NCBI RefSeq assembly: GCF_027486195.1
Contig: NZ_JAIXPP010000057.1
Span: 1-62,319 of the forward strand
Source: Novosphingobium sp.
GTDB taxonomy: Bacteria; Pseudomonadota; Alphaproteobacteria; Sphingomonadales; Sphingomonadaceae
DNA: 62,319 bases
Direction of reading: 5' to 3'
Below the pieces are notes generated by a model. The model saw only the letters and a list, made by a program, of their open reading frames with translations, ran no database searches and had not been told where the DNA came from. Of this stretch, positions 9,571-18,637 are shown piece by piece (the stretch's first letter is position 1; the number at the start of each line of letters is the position of its first letter). A program made the position numbers and the translations under genes.

Positions 9571-10474
9571 TCACCTGCGGTGATACTGCGGCCAGTGCGC
9601 TACCGCGCCCGAACTGCGCATCGTACTTGTTGATCAGGTCGACCGTGTTTCTGATGTTGCCCGCCGAAGAAGCGCCGAAAAGCAGCGCTTCGATGTTCTT
9701 CTGCTCGCAGACATATTCGACCGCCTCCGTCGCCGGGATCGCGCCGGAAGCGAATATCGACATCGCGATCGGGCGGAACTTGCGCTCGGCGATGGTCTTC
9801 TCGTAGTTGTCGAGGCCGCCCGCCGTCCGGAACGCGATCTTGTTGATGTTCGCGCAGATGATCGGGTTCTCGATCCCGATACCCTCGAGCACATCGAGCA
9901 GTCGCGGCAGGTTCATCGTGATGAAGCCCGGCTCCGCGTTGTACTTCGCCTTCACGTGATCCGCGAACATGCGGAAAGCATCATAAGCACCGAGGCCGAG
10001 AATGAGGTCGGTCACGACGTTCTGGATGAAAATGATCGGCGTGCTGAGGCCGTTGAACATCTGCATCTCGGCATCGATCAGCATGCCCGCGAGGCTTTCC
10101 ATGTCCATGCGCGCCAGCGAGAGACCGCCCTTGAGCAGCGATCCGATCTTGCTTTCGCCGGGCAGCAGCTTGGAAAGTGCCCCGGTCATCCCGTACTCGG
10201 TCACCGCGTTGGCGTATTTGTGCGCGTAGGGCATGCACGGGTAGAACTGGAAACCGGGGTAGCGGTCCGGATTGGCGCGGAAGTGATCGCACACCTCGCC
10301 AACGCGCTCGTGCGTGGTGCACATGAACACCCGGATGCCCGCGTCATAGGCATTGTCGAGCGTCTTGATGATCTCGCGAATGTCCTGAAAACGCATGGCC
10401 TGCGCACGCGCCTTTTCCTCGGACATGTGGTTCACGCCGAAGAACTGGTTATCGCCGAAGAGAATTCTTTCCAT
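9563..10474 (-). CDS. Unrecognised TIM-barrel-like protein of the polysaccharide operon
   Basis: A 303-residue soluble protein without signal peptide or membrane segment. It opens 'RILFGDNQFFGVNHMSEEKA' and continues 'DIREIIKTLDNAYDAGIRVFMCTTHERVGEV', then alternates strands and helices ('TPIIFIQNVVTDL', 'NPIICANINKIAFR', 'IEALLFGASSAGNI'). This resembles an aldo/keto-reductase-like or aldolase-like TIM barrel, but I do not see an intact AKR active-site motif and do not recognise the family. It overlaps the GT4 gene (8 bp) and follows a Gfo/Idh dehydrogenase by 23 bp, so a part in sugar-nucleotide or polysaccharide chemistry is likely. Its reaction is unknown. Confidence 0.7.
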   Translation of the reverse strand: MERILFGDNQFFGVNHMSEEKARAQAMRFQDIREIIKTLDNAYDAGIRVFMCTTHERVGEVCDHFRANPDRYPGFQFYPCMPYAHKYANAVTEYGMTGALSKLLPGESKIGSLLKGGLSLARMDMESLAGMLIDAEMQMFNGLSTPIIFIQNVVTDLILGLGAYDAFRMFADHVKAKYNAEPGFITMNLPRLLDVLEGIGIENPIICANINKIAFRTAGGLDNYEKTIAERKFRPIAMSIFASGAIPATEAVEYVCEQKNIEALLFGASSAGNIRNTVDLINKYDAQFGRGSALAAVSPQVSV

Positions 10475-10497
10475 TGCTCGTCTTCCCCTGGACCGGC

Positions 10498-11610
10498 TTA
10501 CTGCGACTTGCCGAAAAGGCGGGCGAGGCCGGTCCGTGGCCGCGCTCTGGTCTGCGTTGAAGCGGCGACCATCTCTCCATCGTCGATCCGGATTGCATCG
10601 CGCGTCGCAGCCGCACGGATCGCGTCGACGGTCATGTCCGCCTCGACCGCCGTGGCGAATGTGCTGCGCGTGGCCTTGTCACCCGCAGCGACGTGCCGTG
10701 CGAAATGCTCGATCTGGGCGGAGTATTCCTCGCCGCGCAGATAATAGTCCACCGGCTCGGTCAGCTCGGTCGTGTAGCGCACGTTCCAGCCCTGGTTGAG
10801 GCCGAGATCGGGCCGGGGTTCACGCATGTAGACCTGCACTTCCTGGCGGTCCGCGATGATCTTCCCCTTCGTGCCGTAGAGCGTGAGCTTGGTCGACATC
10901 TTGCGATACGATTCGTCGCTCCAGTTGACCTGCAGCGTCGCGGTCATGCCGTCATCATACCCCATCAGGGCATAGACTTCATCGTCGACTTCCTCGGAGA
11001 AGACCGAGCCCAGCGATGCCGAAAGCACAGTGTCGGGCCGGCCGACGCAGTAGTTGAGCAGGTCGAGCGCGTGGGTTGCGTAGTCATAAAGCGCGCCGCC
11101 GCCCGTCTGCTTGCTGCCGCGCCAGGAGCCCGTCTTGGGGCGCAGCACGACGGGACCATAGGCTTCGGCCGTCACGTGGTGGATGCGGCCGAGGATGCCC
11201 GCATCGACAAGCGACTTCACGTGCACGAACGAGCCCACGAACCGGTAGTGATACCCCACCTGGTTGACGATACCCGCCGTTTCAGCTGCCTTGGCGAGCG
11301 CGATGCCGTCCGCGGTTTCCAGCACGAAAGGCTTCTCGCAGAAAATGGCGAGACCCTTGGCGATCGCCGCCTCCACCATGGGAACGTGCGCCTTGGGCGG
11401 CGTAGCGATCACGACCGCATCGAGCGGCTCCTTCGCGAGCATCTCGGCGTAGTCGGAATAGCTGCGCGCCTTGGTATAGCGCCCCATCACCGACGCCACG
11501 AGCGGCGTGGAATCACACGTTGCGACGAGCTCGATGCCCGACGTCGAATTCAGGATGGCCTGATGGGATATGCCCATCTTGCCCAATCCTACCAGTGCAA
11601 CGCGAACCAT
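10498..11610 (-). CDS. Gfo/Idh/MocA family oxidoreductase
   Basis: A 370-residue NAD(P)-dependent sugar or sugar-nucleotide dehydrogenase. The N-terminal Rossmann domain starts 'VRVALVGLGKMG'; 'IFCEKPFVLE' is the family EKP motif, and 'NQVGYHYRF' begins the substrate domain. I place the start at the ATG at 11610 because GAAGGGGA lies just upstream and the fold begins there; a longer frame to 11649 adds residues that look non-homologous. It lies between the WecG-type transferase and the unknown TIM-barrel gene. It may make a modified sugar for the polymer (inference). Confidence 0.88.
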   Translation of the reverse strand: MVRVALVGLGKMGISHQAILNSTSGIELVATCDSTPLVASVMGRYTKARSYSDYAEMLAKEPLDAVVIATPPKAHVPMVEAAIAKGLAIFCEKPFVLETADGIALAKAAETAGIVNQVGYHYRFVGSFVHVKSLVDAGILGRIHHVTAEAYGPVVLRPKTGSWRGSKQTGGGALYDYATHALDLLNYCVGRPDTVLSASLGSVFSEEVDDEVYALMGYDDGMTATLQVNWSDESYRKMSTKLTLYGTKGKIIADRQEVQVYMREPRPDLGLNQGWNVRYTTELTEPVDYYLRGEEYSAQIEHFARHVAAGDKATRSTFATAVEADMTVDAIRAAATRDAIRIDDGEMVAASTQTRARPRTGLARLFGKSQ

Positions 11611-11664
11611 CCGGATTCCCCTTCTGCAATCTCGATTCCCGGCCCGCACAAAGGGGCCAAACCC

Positions 11665-12453
11665 TCAGCCGCGGCGCTTGCCGCCGCCGGACACCCTGCC
11701 CGCAGTGCCGCGCACCATCGCACCGAGCATCCACACGCCTGACCACCAATAACGCTTGGCGCGCAGCTTGGGCTGCACGATCAGGCGGAACAGCCACTCG
11801 AGCCCCAGCTTGCGCAGGATCAGCGGTGCCCACGGCACGCGGCCGGAGTGGTAATCGAACGACGCGCCGACACCCACCATCCACGGCACGCCGGCCTCAT
11901 CCTTGATGTCGGCGATCATCGCTTCCTGCTTGATCAGCCCCAGTCCGACCCAGACGATGTCCGCCTCGGATTCGCGGATCTGACGGATCATCGCGCTGCG
12001 CTCTTCGGCCGTCAGCGGCCGGAAGGGCGGCTCGTAGATCCCGCAGACGATGAGCCCTGGAAATTGCTCGCCAAGCCGCCGCCCCATTTCCTCTGCAGAC
12101 CCGTCGCGTCCGCCGAGATAGAAATGGCGCCATCCCCGCGTCGCACCGTATTCCGATGCGTCAAGCTGCAGGATCGGCCCGTTGTAGCGACTGATCGAAT
12201 CGCCCGCGGCCTTGGCTGCGGCGATGACCCCGACCCCGTCGCACAGCGAGTAGTCCGAGCCGCGGATGAACTTCCCGTGGCTCGCCAATCTGCGCGCATG
12301 ATAGAGGGATTCGGTATTGGTGATCGAAATGTAGTGGCCCGGTGAACGCTCGCGGATGGCCTTGTCCATCGCCGCGAGGATTTCCTCGTGAGGATCCACG
12401 TCGATCGGAAAGCCGTCAACGTCGACACGGTATTGGGGAGTGCTCGAACCCAT
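11665..12453 (-). CDS. WecG/TagA/CpsF family glycosyltransferase
   Basis: A 262-residue glycosyltransferase of the GT26 (WecG/TagA/CpsF) family, which adds N-acetylmannosaminuronate, ManNAc or glucose to lipid-linked precursors. The family signatures are visible: 'YSLCDGVGVIAAAKA', 'IVWVGLGLIKQE' and the C-terminal 'WMVGVGASFDYHSGRVPWAP' followed by 'LGLEWLFRL'. It starts 9 bp after fcl and is co-directional with it. It probably acts early in repeat-unit assembly; the sugar is not predictable. Confidence 0.92.
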   Translation of the reverse strand: MGSSTPQYRVDVDGFPIDVDPHEEILAAMDKAIRERSPGHYISITNTESLYHARRLASHGKFIRGSDYSLCDGVGVIAAAKAAGDSISRYNGPILQLDASEYGATRGWRHFYLGGRDGSAEEMGRRLGEQFPGLIVCGIYEPPFRPLTAEERSAMIRQIRESEADIVWVGLGLIKQEAMIADIKDEAGVPWMVGVGASFDYHSGRVPWAPLILRKLGLEWLFRLIVQPKLRAKRYWWSGVWMLGAMVRGTAGRVSGGGKRRG

Positions 12454-12462
12454 GCTTAGTCC

Positions 12463-13431
12463 TCAGACCCGGATTTCGGCCGGGGCATCACCCTCGACAT
12501 GCGCCAGATACCAGCGGTATGTCTCGGCCAACCCCTGCTGCAACGATACGCGGGGCTTCCAGCCCATCGCGCTGAGGCGGCCCGAGTCCATCAGCTTGCG
12601 CATCGTGCCGTCCGGCTTGGTGGTATCGTAAGCGATCCGGCCACGAAAACCGGTCACTTCGGCGATCATTGCAGCGAGTTCGGCGATCGAAACGTCCTCG
12701 CCATAGCCGACATTGATGTGGCTCAGCATGGGCTGGGTATTGGCCGCATAAATGTCGTCCGGCAGATCCAGCACGAACAGCGAGGCTTCCGCCATATCGT
12801 CGACATGGAGGAACTCGCGCCGCGGCGTACCCGTGCCCCAGATCACCACTTCTTCCAGCCCCTGCCGGGCCGCTTCATGAAAGCGGCGGATCAGCGCCGG
12901 CATCACGTGCGAGTTTTCCGGATGGAAGTTGTCGCCGGGGCCATAGAGGTTGGTCGGCATCACGCTGCGATAGTCGGTGCCGTGCTGGCGGTTGTAGCTT
13001 TCGCAGAGCTTGATCCCGGCAATCTTGGCGATCGCATAGGGCTCGTTGGTGGCTTCGAGCACGTCGGTCAGCAGCGCTTCCTCGCGCATCGGCTGGGCAA
13101 CGGCACGGGGGTAGATGCACGATGAGCCAAGGAACAGCAGCTTGCTGATCCCGGCCGCAAAAGCCTGATGGACCACGTTGCACTCGATCATCAGGTTTTC
13201 GTAGATGAAGTCGGCAGGATAGGTGTTGTTGGCATAGATGCCGCCCACCTTGGCCGCTGCCAGAACCACGGCATCGATCTTCTCGTCCTGAAAGAAGTCG
13301 CGCACATCGGCCTGACTCGTGAGATCGAGCTCGGCGTGGGTGCGTATCACGACTTCGGCACCGCGCTCGGTCAGCTTGCGGCTGATTGCGCCGCCGACCA
13401 TGCCGCGGTGTCCAGCAACATAGACCCGCAT
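12463..13431 (-). CDS. fcl: GDP-L-fucose synthase
   Basis: A 322-residue short-chain-type NADPH-dependent epimerase/reductase that converts GDP-4-keto-6-deoxy-mannose to GDP-L-fucose. The N-terminal '[14 protein letters not shown]' is the family Rossmann motif, '[10 protein letters not shown]' carries the catalytic Ser/Cys region, and '[18 protein letters not shown]' the Tyr-x3-Lys pair. Length matches the family (~320). It starts one base after the gmd stop, so the two enzymes are made as a pair. This implies fucose, or a derivative, in the polymer. Confidence 0.97.
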   Translation of the reverse strand: MRVYVAGHRGMVGGAISRKLTERGAEVVIRTHAELDLTSQADVRDFFQDEKIDAVVLAAAKVGGIYANNTYPADFIYENLMIECNVVHQAFAAGISKLLFLGSSCIYPRAVAQPMREEALLTDVLEATNEPYAIAKIAGIKLCESYNRQHGTDYRSVMPTNLYGPGDNFHPENSHVMPALIRRFHEAARQGLEEVVIWGTGTPRREFLHVDDMAEASLFVLDLPDDIYAANTQPMLSHINVGYGEDVSIAELAAMIAEVTGFRGRIAYDTTKPDGTMRKLMDSGRLSAMGWKPRVSLQQGLAETYRWYLAHVEGDAPAEIRV

Positions 13432-13432
13432 G

Positions 13433-14560
13433 TCAGGATTCCAGCGAGACGGGCAATTCGAACCCGTGCCGCTTGAGAAGCGAGTGACGCTGCGCGGTCT
13501 TGAGGTCCTCGGCGATCATCTCGCGGCACATTTCCTGCACGCTGATTTCCGGCACCCAGCCCAGTTGCTGCTTGGCCTTGGAGGGGTCGCCCAGCAGGGT
13601 TTCGACCTCGGCCGGACGGAAATAGCGCGGATCGATGCGCACGACGACATCGCCGGGCGATACGGCTGGCGCAAGATCACCGCTGACCGAATCGACGATC
13701 CCGACCTCGTCGATCCCGCTGCCTTCGAAGCGCAGGGTGATGCCAAGGTGCCCGGCCGACCAGGTGATGAACTCGCGCACAGAATACTGCACACCGGTCG
13801 CGATCACGTAATCTTGCGGATCGTCCTGCTGCAGCATGAGCCACTGCATCCGCACATAGTCCTTGGCATGCCCCCAGTCGCGCAGCGCATCGATGTTGCC
13901 CATGAACAGGCAATTCTCGAGGCCTTCAGCGATGTTGCTCAGTCCGCGGGTGATCTTGCGGGTCACGAAGGTCTCGCCGCGGCGCGGGCTCTCGTGATTG
14001 AACAGGATGCCGTTGCACGCATACATCCCATAGGCCTCGCGGTAGTTCACCGTGATCCAGTAGGCGTACATCTTGGCCACCGCATAAGGGCTGCGCGGAT
14101 GGAACGGCGTGGTCTCGCGCTGCGGGATCTCCTGCACCAGGCCATAGAGCTCCGAGGTCGAAGCCTGATAGAAGCGCGTCTTCTTCTCGAGGCCCAGGAA
14201 GCGCAGCGCCTCCAGCAGCCTCAGCGTACCGATCGCGTCGACGTCAGCGGTGTATTCCGGCGCTTCAAAGCTCACCGCCACGTGGCTCTGCGCGCCGAGA
14301 TTGTAGATCTCGTCCGGCTGCACATCGTGGATGATGCGGGTGAGATTCGAGGTGTCGGTGAGGTCACCGTAATGGAGCTTCATGTCCGGCGAGGGCGCAT
14401 GAGGATCCTGATAGATGTGGTCGATGCGCTGCGTGTTGAACAGCGAAGCACGGCGCTTGATGCCGTGAACTTCATAGCCCTTCTCGAGCAGCAACTCGGC
14501 CAGATAGGAACCATCCTGCCCGGTTACGCCCGTGATCAACGCTACCTTCTTGCCAGTCAA
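13433..14560 (-). CDS. gmd: GDP-mannose 4,6-dehydratase
   Basis: A 375-residue enzyme that makes GDP-4-keto-6-deoxy-D-mannose, the precursor of GDP-L-fucose. '[19 protein letters not shown]' is the NADP-binding motif, 'QASTSELYG' and '[12 protein letters not shown]' carry the catalytic Thr/Ser and Tyr-x3-Lys, and '[15 protein letters not shown]' is diagnostic for Gmd. I choose the TTG at 14560: a GGGGAG ribosome-binding site sits 6 bp upstream and the protein then begins exactly where Gmd proteins do. An in-frame ATG at 14590 would add ten unmatched residues. It is the promoter-proximal gene of the right half of the locus. Confidence 0.95.
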   Translation of the reverse strand: MTGKKVALITGVTGQDGSYLAELLLEKGYEVHGIKRRASLFNTQRIDHIYQDPHAPSPDMKLHYGDLTDTSNLTRIIHDVQPDEIYNLGAQSHVAVSFEAPEYTADVDAIGTLRLLEALRFLGLEKKTRFYQASTSELYGLVQEIPQRETTPFHPRSPYAVAKMYAYWITVNYREAYGMYACNGILFNHESPRRGETFVTRKITRGLSNIAEGLENCLFMGNIDALRDWGHAKDYVRMQWLMLQQDDPQDYVIATGVQYSVREFITWSAGHLGITLRFEGSGIDEVGIVDSVSGDLAPAVSPGDVVVRIDPRYFRPAEVETLLGDPSKAKQQLGWVPEISVQEMCREMIAEDLKTAQRHSLLKRHGFELPVSLES

Positions 14561-14590
14561 TTGCTGCTCCCCAAACAAGTCATCGCACAT

Positions 14591-14982
14591 CAGGTCGGTG
14601 AGATTCCGCTTCGCGGCATTTCATTCATGCTGCATCGCAGCTACCGCGTCCGGGTCAGCTGGCACACCTTGCGGGAAAGCCTGAGCGAACCGAGGCCGAA
14701 AACATCCATATCGTACGCTTCCCGCGCAAAAAGCAGTCGTTCCCGCTAACGAACGGGAACTGTAGGATCACTATGCGTTCGAGTATATCCAAGCTTTCCC
14801 CGCTATAGTCAACCAGCGCATGCCGCGGTGCATCAAATTAATACAGCACCTGCACAATTGAACCAATCCGGTGCGAAGACGGCTTCGGTCAGCCGCTGCC
14901 AACCGAAGTTCCGCCACCTTGGTTTGTTCGAATCGGCTCCCAGGACCCGGCCCGTTTCGCGAATCCGGAAGCCCGGGCTGGT
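14591..14982. other. Intergenic region upstream of gmd
   Basis: About 390 bp without a credible gene between gmd and the tailspike-like gene, both on the minus strand. It must hold the gmd promoter and the end of the tailspike transcript. The only structure I see is the small hairpin annotated at 14727-14760. No repeat, tRNA or convincing promoter boxes were recognised. Confidence 0.6.
14727..14760 (-). terminator. Possible intrinsic terminator downstream of the tailspike-like gene
   Basis: Arms GTTCCCG at 14739-14745 and CGGGAAC at 14754-14760 form a 7-bp stem with an 8-nt loop. Read on the minus strand it is followed after 6 nt by TTTTT. Stem length is modest and the T-run is offset, so this is a tentative call. 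Confidence 0.35.
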
Positions 14983-17079
14983 TCAGGCGATCACGCCCTT
15001 GTTGGTAACGCGCCAGTTGTTGTTCGACTGATCGAACGCCACCCGGCAGGAACCATTCTGCGCGAGCGTGCAGAGCGTGGTCGATCCCTGCTTGACCAGC
15101 AGGTTGAAGGCGCCGCCGGCGGGCCGGAAGATTTCGAACTCGTCGCCATCATCGGCATCGATCGTTTCCAGCGTCAGCGTGCGGTCGGCCGTCAGGGCGA
15201 TCGAGAATCGCTGGAACATGCGGTCACGGCCTGCGCGGATCGAGGCATCGGCATCACTTCGGGTTGCCACGCCCTTGTATTGGCCGCGAATCGCCAGGCT
15301 CTTCACCGTGACGGTTCCGCCGGTGGACAGGTTGACGAACGGCTTCACGCTATGTTCCGCCCGCGCGTCGTCAACCCAGATATCGGCATAGCTGAACGAT
15401 ACAGCGCCGATGGTAATGCTTGTGAATGCGTAGGCGCTGTTGGCTATTGAGCCGCCGGCGGTGATTTCGATCCCGTGGTTGCGAGACTTGAGCACCGCCC
15501 CATCGGTCAGGTTGAAACCATTGGTCGTCGCCAAGACGATCTTGCCGCCGTCAAAGACCAGCGACGTCGCAACGTTCATCGACGCAGGGCTGCGAACCGT
15601 CGTGTTGATGTACTCGGTCATGCAGCCGGTATTGCCCGAAACGTTGCCGGGCCAGCCAGCACTGCTCGTGCTCATGTCCACTTCCGAGTTATGCAACGAA
15701 ACGAAGTTCCAGCCGGCTCCGCTGTAGACCATGTTGTGGACCAGCGAATTGCGGATATTGACCTTGTGCGTGCCCGATCCGCTGAAGGTCGTGCCAGCGA
15801 ACGAAATGAGCGAACTGGCCGCATTGGGCGTACCGACAAGCGTGCTGCGATGGCGGAAATTGGTGATCTCGAGCCGGCTGTTGCGCGCGGCGACGACGCT
15901 GTAGCGCACCCCCACCTGCAGGTTTGTTTCCAGCCCGTCGATCGTGACATTGGTGCCGCGCACCTGCACGGCGCAATTGAGCCCGCTGCTCGGCTGGCCG
16001 GGATCCTCATTGTGGGTGCCGTACGCCTTGATATTCTCGAAGCGCACCTGATCGCTGTGGGTATGGGTGTCCCAGGTGGCCGCGCTGCACGAGATGCCTT
16101 CGCCGGTCACCGCAATGCGCCTGACGACGCCGCCGCTGAACGTCAAAGGCTGCGTCAGTCCGGTTGCCGTCCCGACAATGATGTCCGAATAGGCATGGCG
16201 GACGTTGCGCGCATGCACCTCGATCTTGCAGTCCGTCGTCGCCGCGGCAGCGCATACGCCATAGCCGAACGAGTTGTTGGCCTCATCGTCGCGCAGGTCC
16301 CGGACTTTGGCGCGAACCCGCCCGCCCATGCAGGAAAGCAGCATCACGCCGCGCGAGGAGTTGCTGTCGATCCGCACGTCGATGTCCGGGCCCACATAGC
16401 CTTCCACGCGAACGAGGTCGCGAGTGGTGTTCTGCTCGCCCTTGATGTTGAGGTTGAGGACGCACAGGTTGTCGCCAAGCTTGGCCACGGACCCGGCGGT
16501 ACTGTAGAGGTTCCACTCGCCGAGAACCCGGTCGAGAAACACCGTGTTTCCGCCCGATTTGGCCAGCACCATCGCGATCTCGGCGAGGTTGGTGTAGTTC
16601 GTCGTGCTCACGCCATTGAAGTACGAGAACGTGTTGTTCACGCTGTCCGAGAGATAGACGTGATCGCCGGCCGCAAGGGCTGCGTATGTCGCCGCGTCCA
16701 CCGTGAGCGCGGTCACGAAGCTGCCGGTCGAGGCAGGCCATTGTGCCAGCGCAGGGGCCGCGGTCCACGATCCGACAGCGGTAAAGCTGTTGCGCGCGCG
16801 AAAGCCGTTTGCACTGCCGATGAAATTGATTAGCGCGTCATCCGCGCACGAGATGGCGCAGTAGCCGTTGATCGTCGACCAGCCCGTGATGTTGATGCTG
16901 CGGTCGATCAGCAGCGGGCGGCGAAGGCTGTTCATCTGCGAGATCGCGCTCGCAAGACCGGCCGTCTCGTTCGGCAGAATGGTGCCGCCCAGCATGCTGG
17001 TGAGCCGGATCGGATTGGGATCGCCCGTTCTGGCGAAAGCGGCGGTAGCGATGGATCGGCTGATCATGTCCGTGGGCAT
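14983..17079 (-). CDS. Phage-tailspike-like parallel beta-helix protein
   Basis: A 698-residue protein with no signal peptide. The start is set at the ATG at 17079, preceded by GAGGAG; the upstream extension of the frame is low-complexity Arg/Pro sequence. After an N-terminal segment ('ILPNETAGLASAISQMNSLRRPLLID') comes a long series of short strands and turns typical of a right-handed beta-helix (residues ~60-600), then a compact C-terminal beta domain ('LTADRTLTLETIDADDGDEFEIF' to 'WRVTNKGVIA') of the kind seen at the end of phage tail proteins. Such proteins bind or cut capsular polysaccharide. It stands next to the polysaccharide locus with one other phage-like gene and no other phage genes. 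Could also be a host polysaccharide enzyme. Confidence 0.65.
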   Translation of the reverse strand: MPTDMISRSIATAAFARTGDPNPIRLTSMLGGTILPNETAGLASAISQMNSLRRPLLIDRSINITGWSTINGYCAISCADDALINFIGSANGFRARNSFTAVGSWTAAPALAQWPASTGSFVTALTVDAATYAALAAGDHVYLSDSVNNTFSYFNGVSTTNYTNLAEIAMVLAKSGGNTVFLDRVLGEWNLYSTAGSVAKLGDNLCVLNLNIKGEQNTTRDLVRVEGYVGPDIDVRIDSNSSRGVMLLSCMGGRVRAKVRDLRDDEANNSFGYGVCAAAATTDCKIEVHARNVRHAYSDIIVGTATGLTQPLTFSGGVVRRIAVTGEGISCSAATWDTHTHSDQVRFENIKAYGTHNEDPGQPSSGLNCAVQVRGTNVTIDGLETNLQVGVRYSVVAARNSRLEITNFRHRSTLVGTPNAASSLISFAGTTFSGSGTHKVNIRNSLVHNMVYSGAGWNFVSLHNSEVDMSTSSAGWPGNVSGNTGCMTEYINTTVRSPASMNVATSLVFDGGKIVLATTNGFNLTDGAVLKSRNHGIEITAGGSIANSAYAFTSITIGAVSFSYADIWVDDARAEHSVKPFVNLSTGGTVTVKSLAIRGQYKGVATRSDADASIRAGRDRMFQRFSIALTADRTLTLETIDADDGDEFEIFRPAGGAFNLLVKQGSTTLCTLAQNGSCRVAFDQSNNNWRVTNKGVIA

Positions 17080-17242
17080 TTTGCGGCTCCTCTGGCGGGC
17101 GCTGGCGCGCGGCGCGCGCGGGTCGTTCCGGCATGACGCCCCACGCCGGCGCGCACAGCGGCGCGCCGGTCGGTTCGGTGCCGGTTCGATGTTGGCTTGG
17201 TGGATCGAAGAATGTGCGGGGCCGGCGCCCCCGGCAGGGATG

Positions 17243-17668
17243 CTACTGCGCGAGGCGGTACGTGACCGTTCCGGATTGCAGCGCGACATCGAGATAAAGG
17301 CCGGCTGCGGCCTCGGCCTCCTCCCAGACGGGCTCGCACACGTTGGCCGAGAATTGCCCCCAGGTACGGCCGCCCATCGTCACCGGCAGGCGCGTTGCCC
17401 CCCCGTCGATGGAACGGAGCAGAGACACGGTCCCGGTCCACGTTCCGGACAGCGAGATCACGACCGGTTGACCGGCAGCCGGAGCGAACGGCCCGAAAGT
17501 GGCGCTCGAGGATGTTGTCCCGCCGAGCGGCACCGGCTTGTTGGCCACCACCGGGGTTACCGGCAGCGGAGAACCGTTGGCAACGAGCTGCGCACCGCTT
17601 GCACCATCGGAGAAGCTCACCGCGAAGGTTGGGGTATATCCGGCGGGCGATAAGACATCGTTGGGCAT
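17243..17668 (-). CDS. Small phage-like beta-rich protein
   Basis: A 141-residue protein, start taken at the ATG at 17668 with TGGAG upstream. It is Gly/Ser/Thr-rich with strand-turn-strand stretches such as 'PVVISLSGTWTGTVSLLRSIDGG' and a closing 'VTYRLAQ'. This pattern resembles small beta-sandwich virion-associated proteins found in alphaproteobacterial prophages; that likeness is from memory, not a search. No signal peptide or membrane segment. It precedes the tailspike-like gene on the same strand with a 163-bp gap and is the first gene behind a promoter flanked by direct repeats. Confidence 0.5.
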   Translation of the reverse strand: MPNDVLSPAGYTPTFAVSFSDGASGAQLVANGSPLPVTPVVANKPVPLGGTTSSSATFGPFAPAAGQPVVISLSGTWTGTVSLLRSIDGGATRLPVTMGGRTWGQFSANVCEPVWEEAEAAAGLYLDVALQSGTVTYRLAQ

Positions 17669-17701
17669 CGGCGACTCCAGATTGTGCAGTGGACAGATCC
17701 G

Positions 17702-17749
17702 GAGATAACCTATTTGGTACTTTATTGCAAGTCTGTTAACCATTTGGTA
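17702..17749 (-). promoter_or_regulatory. Predicted promoter with two direct-repeat operator sites
   Basis: On the minus strand TTGCAA (17725-17730) and TATCTC (17702-17707) are separated by 17 bp, a plausible -35/-10 pair 33 bp upstream of the 17668 start. Two near-identical half-sites, TACCAAATAGGTTA (17706-17719) and TACCAAATGGTTA (17737-17749), lie about 31 bp apart, that is three helical turns. One overlaps the -10 and the other lies just upstream of the -35. This is the arrangement of a repressor or activator binding in tandem. The regulator is unknown. Confidence 0.5.
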
Positions 17750-18064
17750 TTGCTACCCTGGACCGTGGCCTGCCCCTGGCGCGTTCTGCCGCACCCGGAT
17801 TTCGATTCCAAACAAGGTTATGCAGCGGGCTGGCAATGCCCAATGCCTTGATCGCTCCAGAGAAAGCCCGCGACCAGGAGGCGCCCCGGGATTGCATTCG
17901 CAACCCGAACGGACGCAGTCCTGCCCGTTCGCCACAGTGGTTCGTGCTTGTGGGATAATCCGACGAACTCTTCGCAATCGCAAAAGAGAATCCGAGCCCG
18001 ATATGTCATGCTGCACCAGGCCGATCGAACCGCAATCACGCGTCCGTCAGGACCGCTGCGAGCC
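17750..18064. other. Intergenic region between the phage-like pair and lptA
   Basis: About 315 bp without a credible gene, between the promoter of the phage-like pair and the 3' end of lptA. Family knowledge says lptB would be expected here after lptA; no trace of an ABC ATPase (Walker motifs) is visible. No terminator-like hairpin with a T-run was recognised. Confidence 0.6.
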
Positions 18065-18637
18065 TTACTTCGGAACGCTGAAGCTTCCGCTTACCCGGCC
18101 ACCGGAACGCGCAGGCTCGCCCGACGAGGCAGCCGAGATGCCGCCGGACGACCGTCCGTCGATATTCGAGATACCCGTATTGAGGTCGATCACCAGCCGC
18201 CCGCCATTCAGCGTATCGGACCCGCGCCGCAGTGCGACGTTGCCGGCCATCGTGATGATCTTGGCGTTGAAATCGTAGACCGCGACATCGCCGCTCGCAC
18301 GTTCATTGCCGCGTGTCACCACCACGCCGCCAGCCGCGTCGATCCGCTGGATCTGCAGGCTGCCCGCATCGGTATAAGCCACCGTGGTGCGCGCCGCGCG
18401 CATTGTGAGGCCAGCCTGCGTGATATCGACGTTGCCCGAAAGCACGACCCGGTTCTGCTTGTCCTGCAACTCGATCCGGTCGGCCGCATAGTTCACCGGC
18501 GCCTTGCTGTTATGCGCGGCAATCGCCTGCGCGCCAAGGTACTGGGCGCCAGCCGCCAACGCGGCGCTTGCCGCAAAGCCGATCGCAAGCGATCGCAGGG
18601 GCCGTCCGGCCTTCAAGGCTTCGATCAGCGTGGTCAT
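18065..18637 (-). CDS. lptA: LPS transport periplasmic protein LptA (OstA-like)
   Basis: A 190-residue periplasmic protein that forms part of the LPS bridge to the outer membrane. The N-terminal hydrophobic stretch 'LAIGFAASAALAAGAQYLGAQAIA' is a signal sequence. The OstA/LptA core follows: 'VNYAADRIELQDKQNRVVLSGNVDITQAGLTMRA' and 'ASGDVAVYDFNAKIITMAGNVALRRGSDTLNGG'. The Gly/Ser-rich tail is poorly conserved. Its ATG overlaps the lptC stop by 4 bp, so the two are coupled. In related genomes lptB and rpoN usually follow; here they do not. Confidence 0.9.
   Translation of the reverse strand: MTTLIEALKAGRPLRSLAIGFAASAALAAGAQYLGAQAIAAHNSKAPVNYAADRIELQDKQNRVVLSGNVDITQAGLTMRAARTTVAYTDAGSLQIQRIDAAGGVVVTRGNERASGDVAVYDFNAKIITMAGNVALRRGSDTLNGGRLVIDLNTGISNIDGRSSGGISAASSGEPARSGGRVSGSFSVPK

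Noticed and set aside
16838..17134. N-terminal extension of the tailspike-like gene up to 17289
   Set aside because: The extra 70 residues are Arg/Pro/Ala-rich without strand pattern, and a clear GAGGAG site precedes the ATG at 17079.
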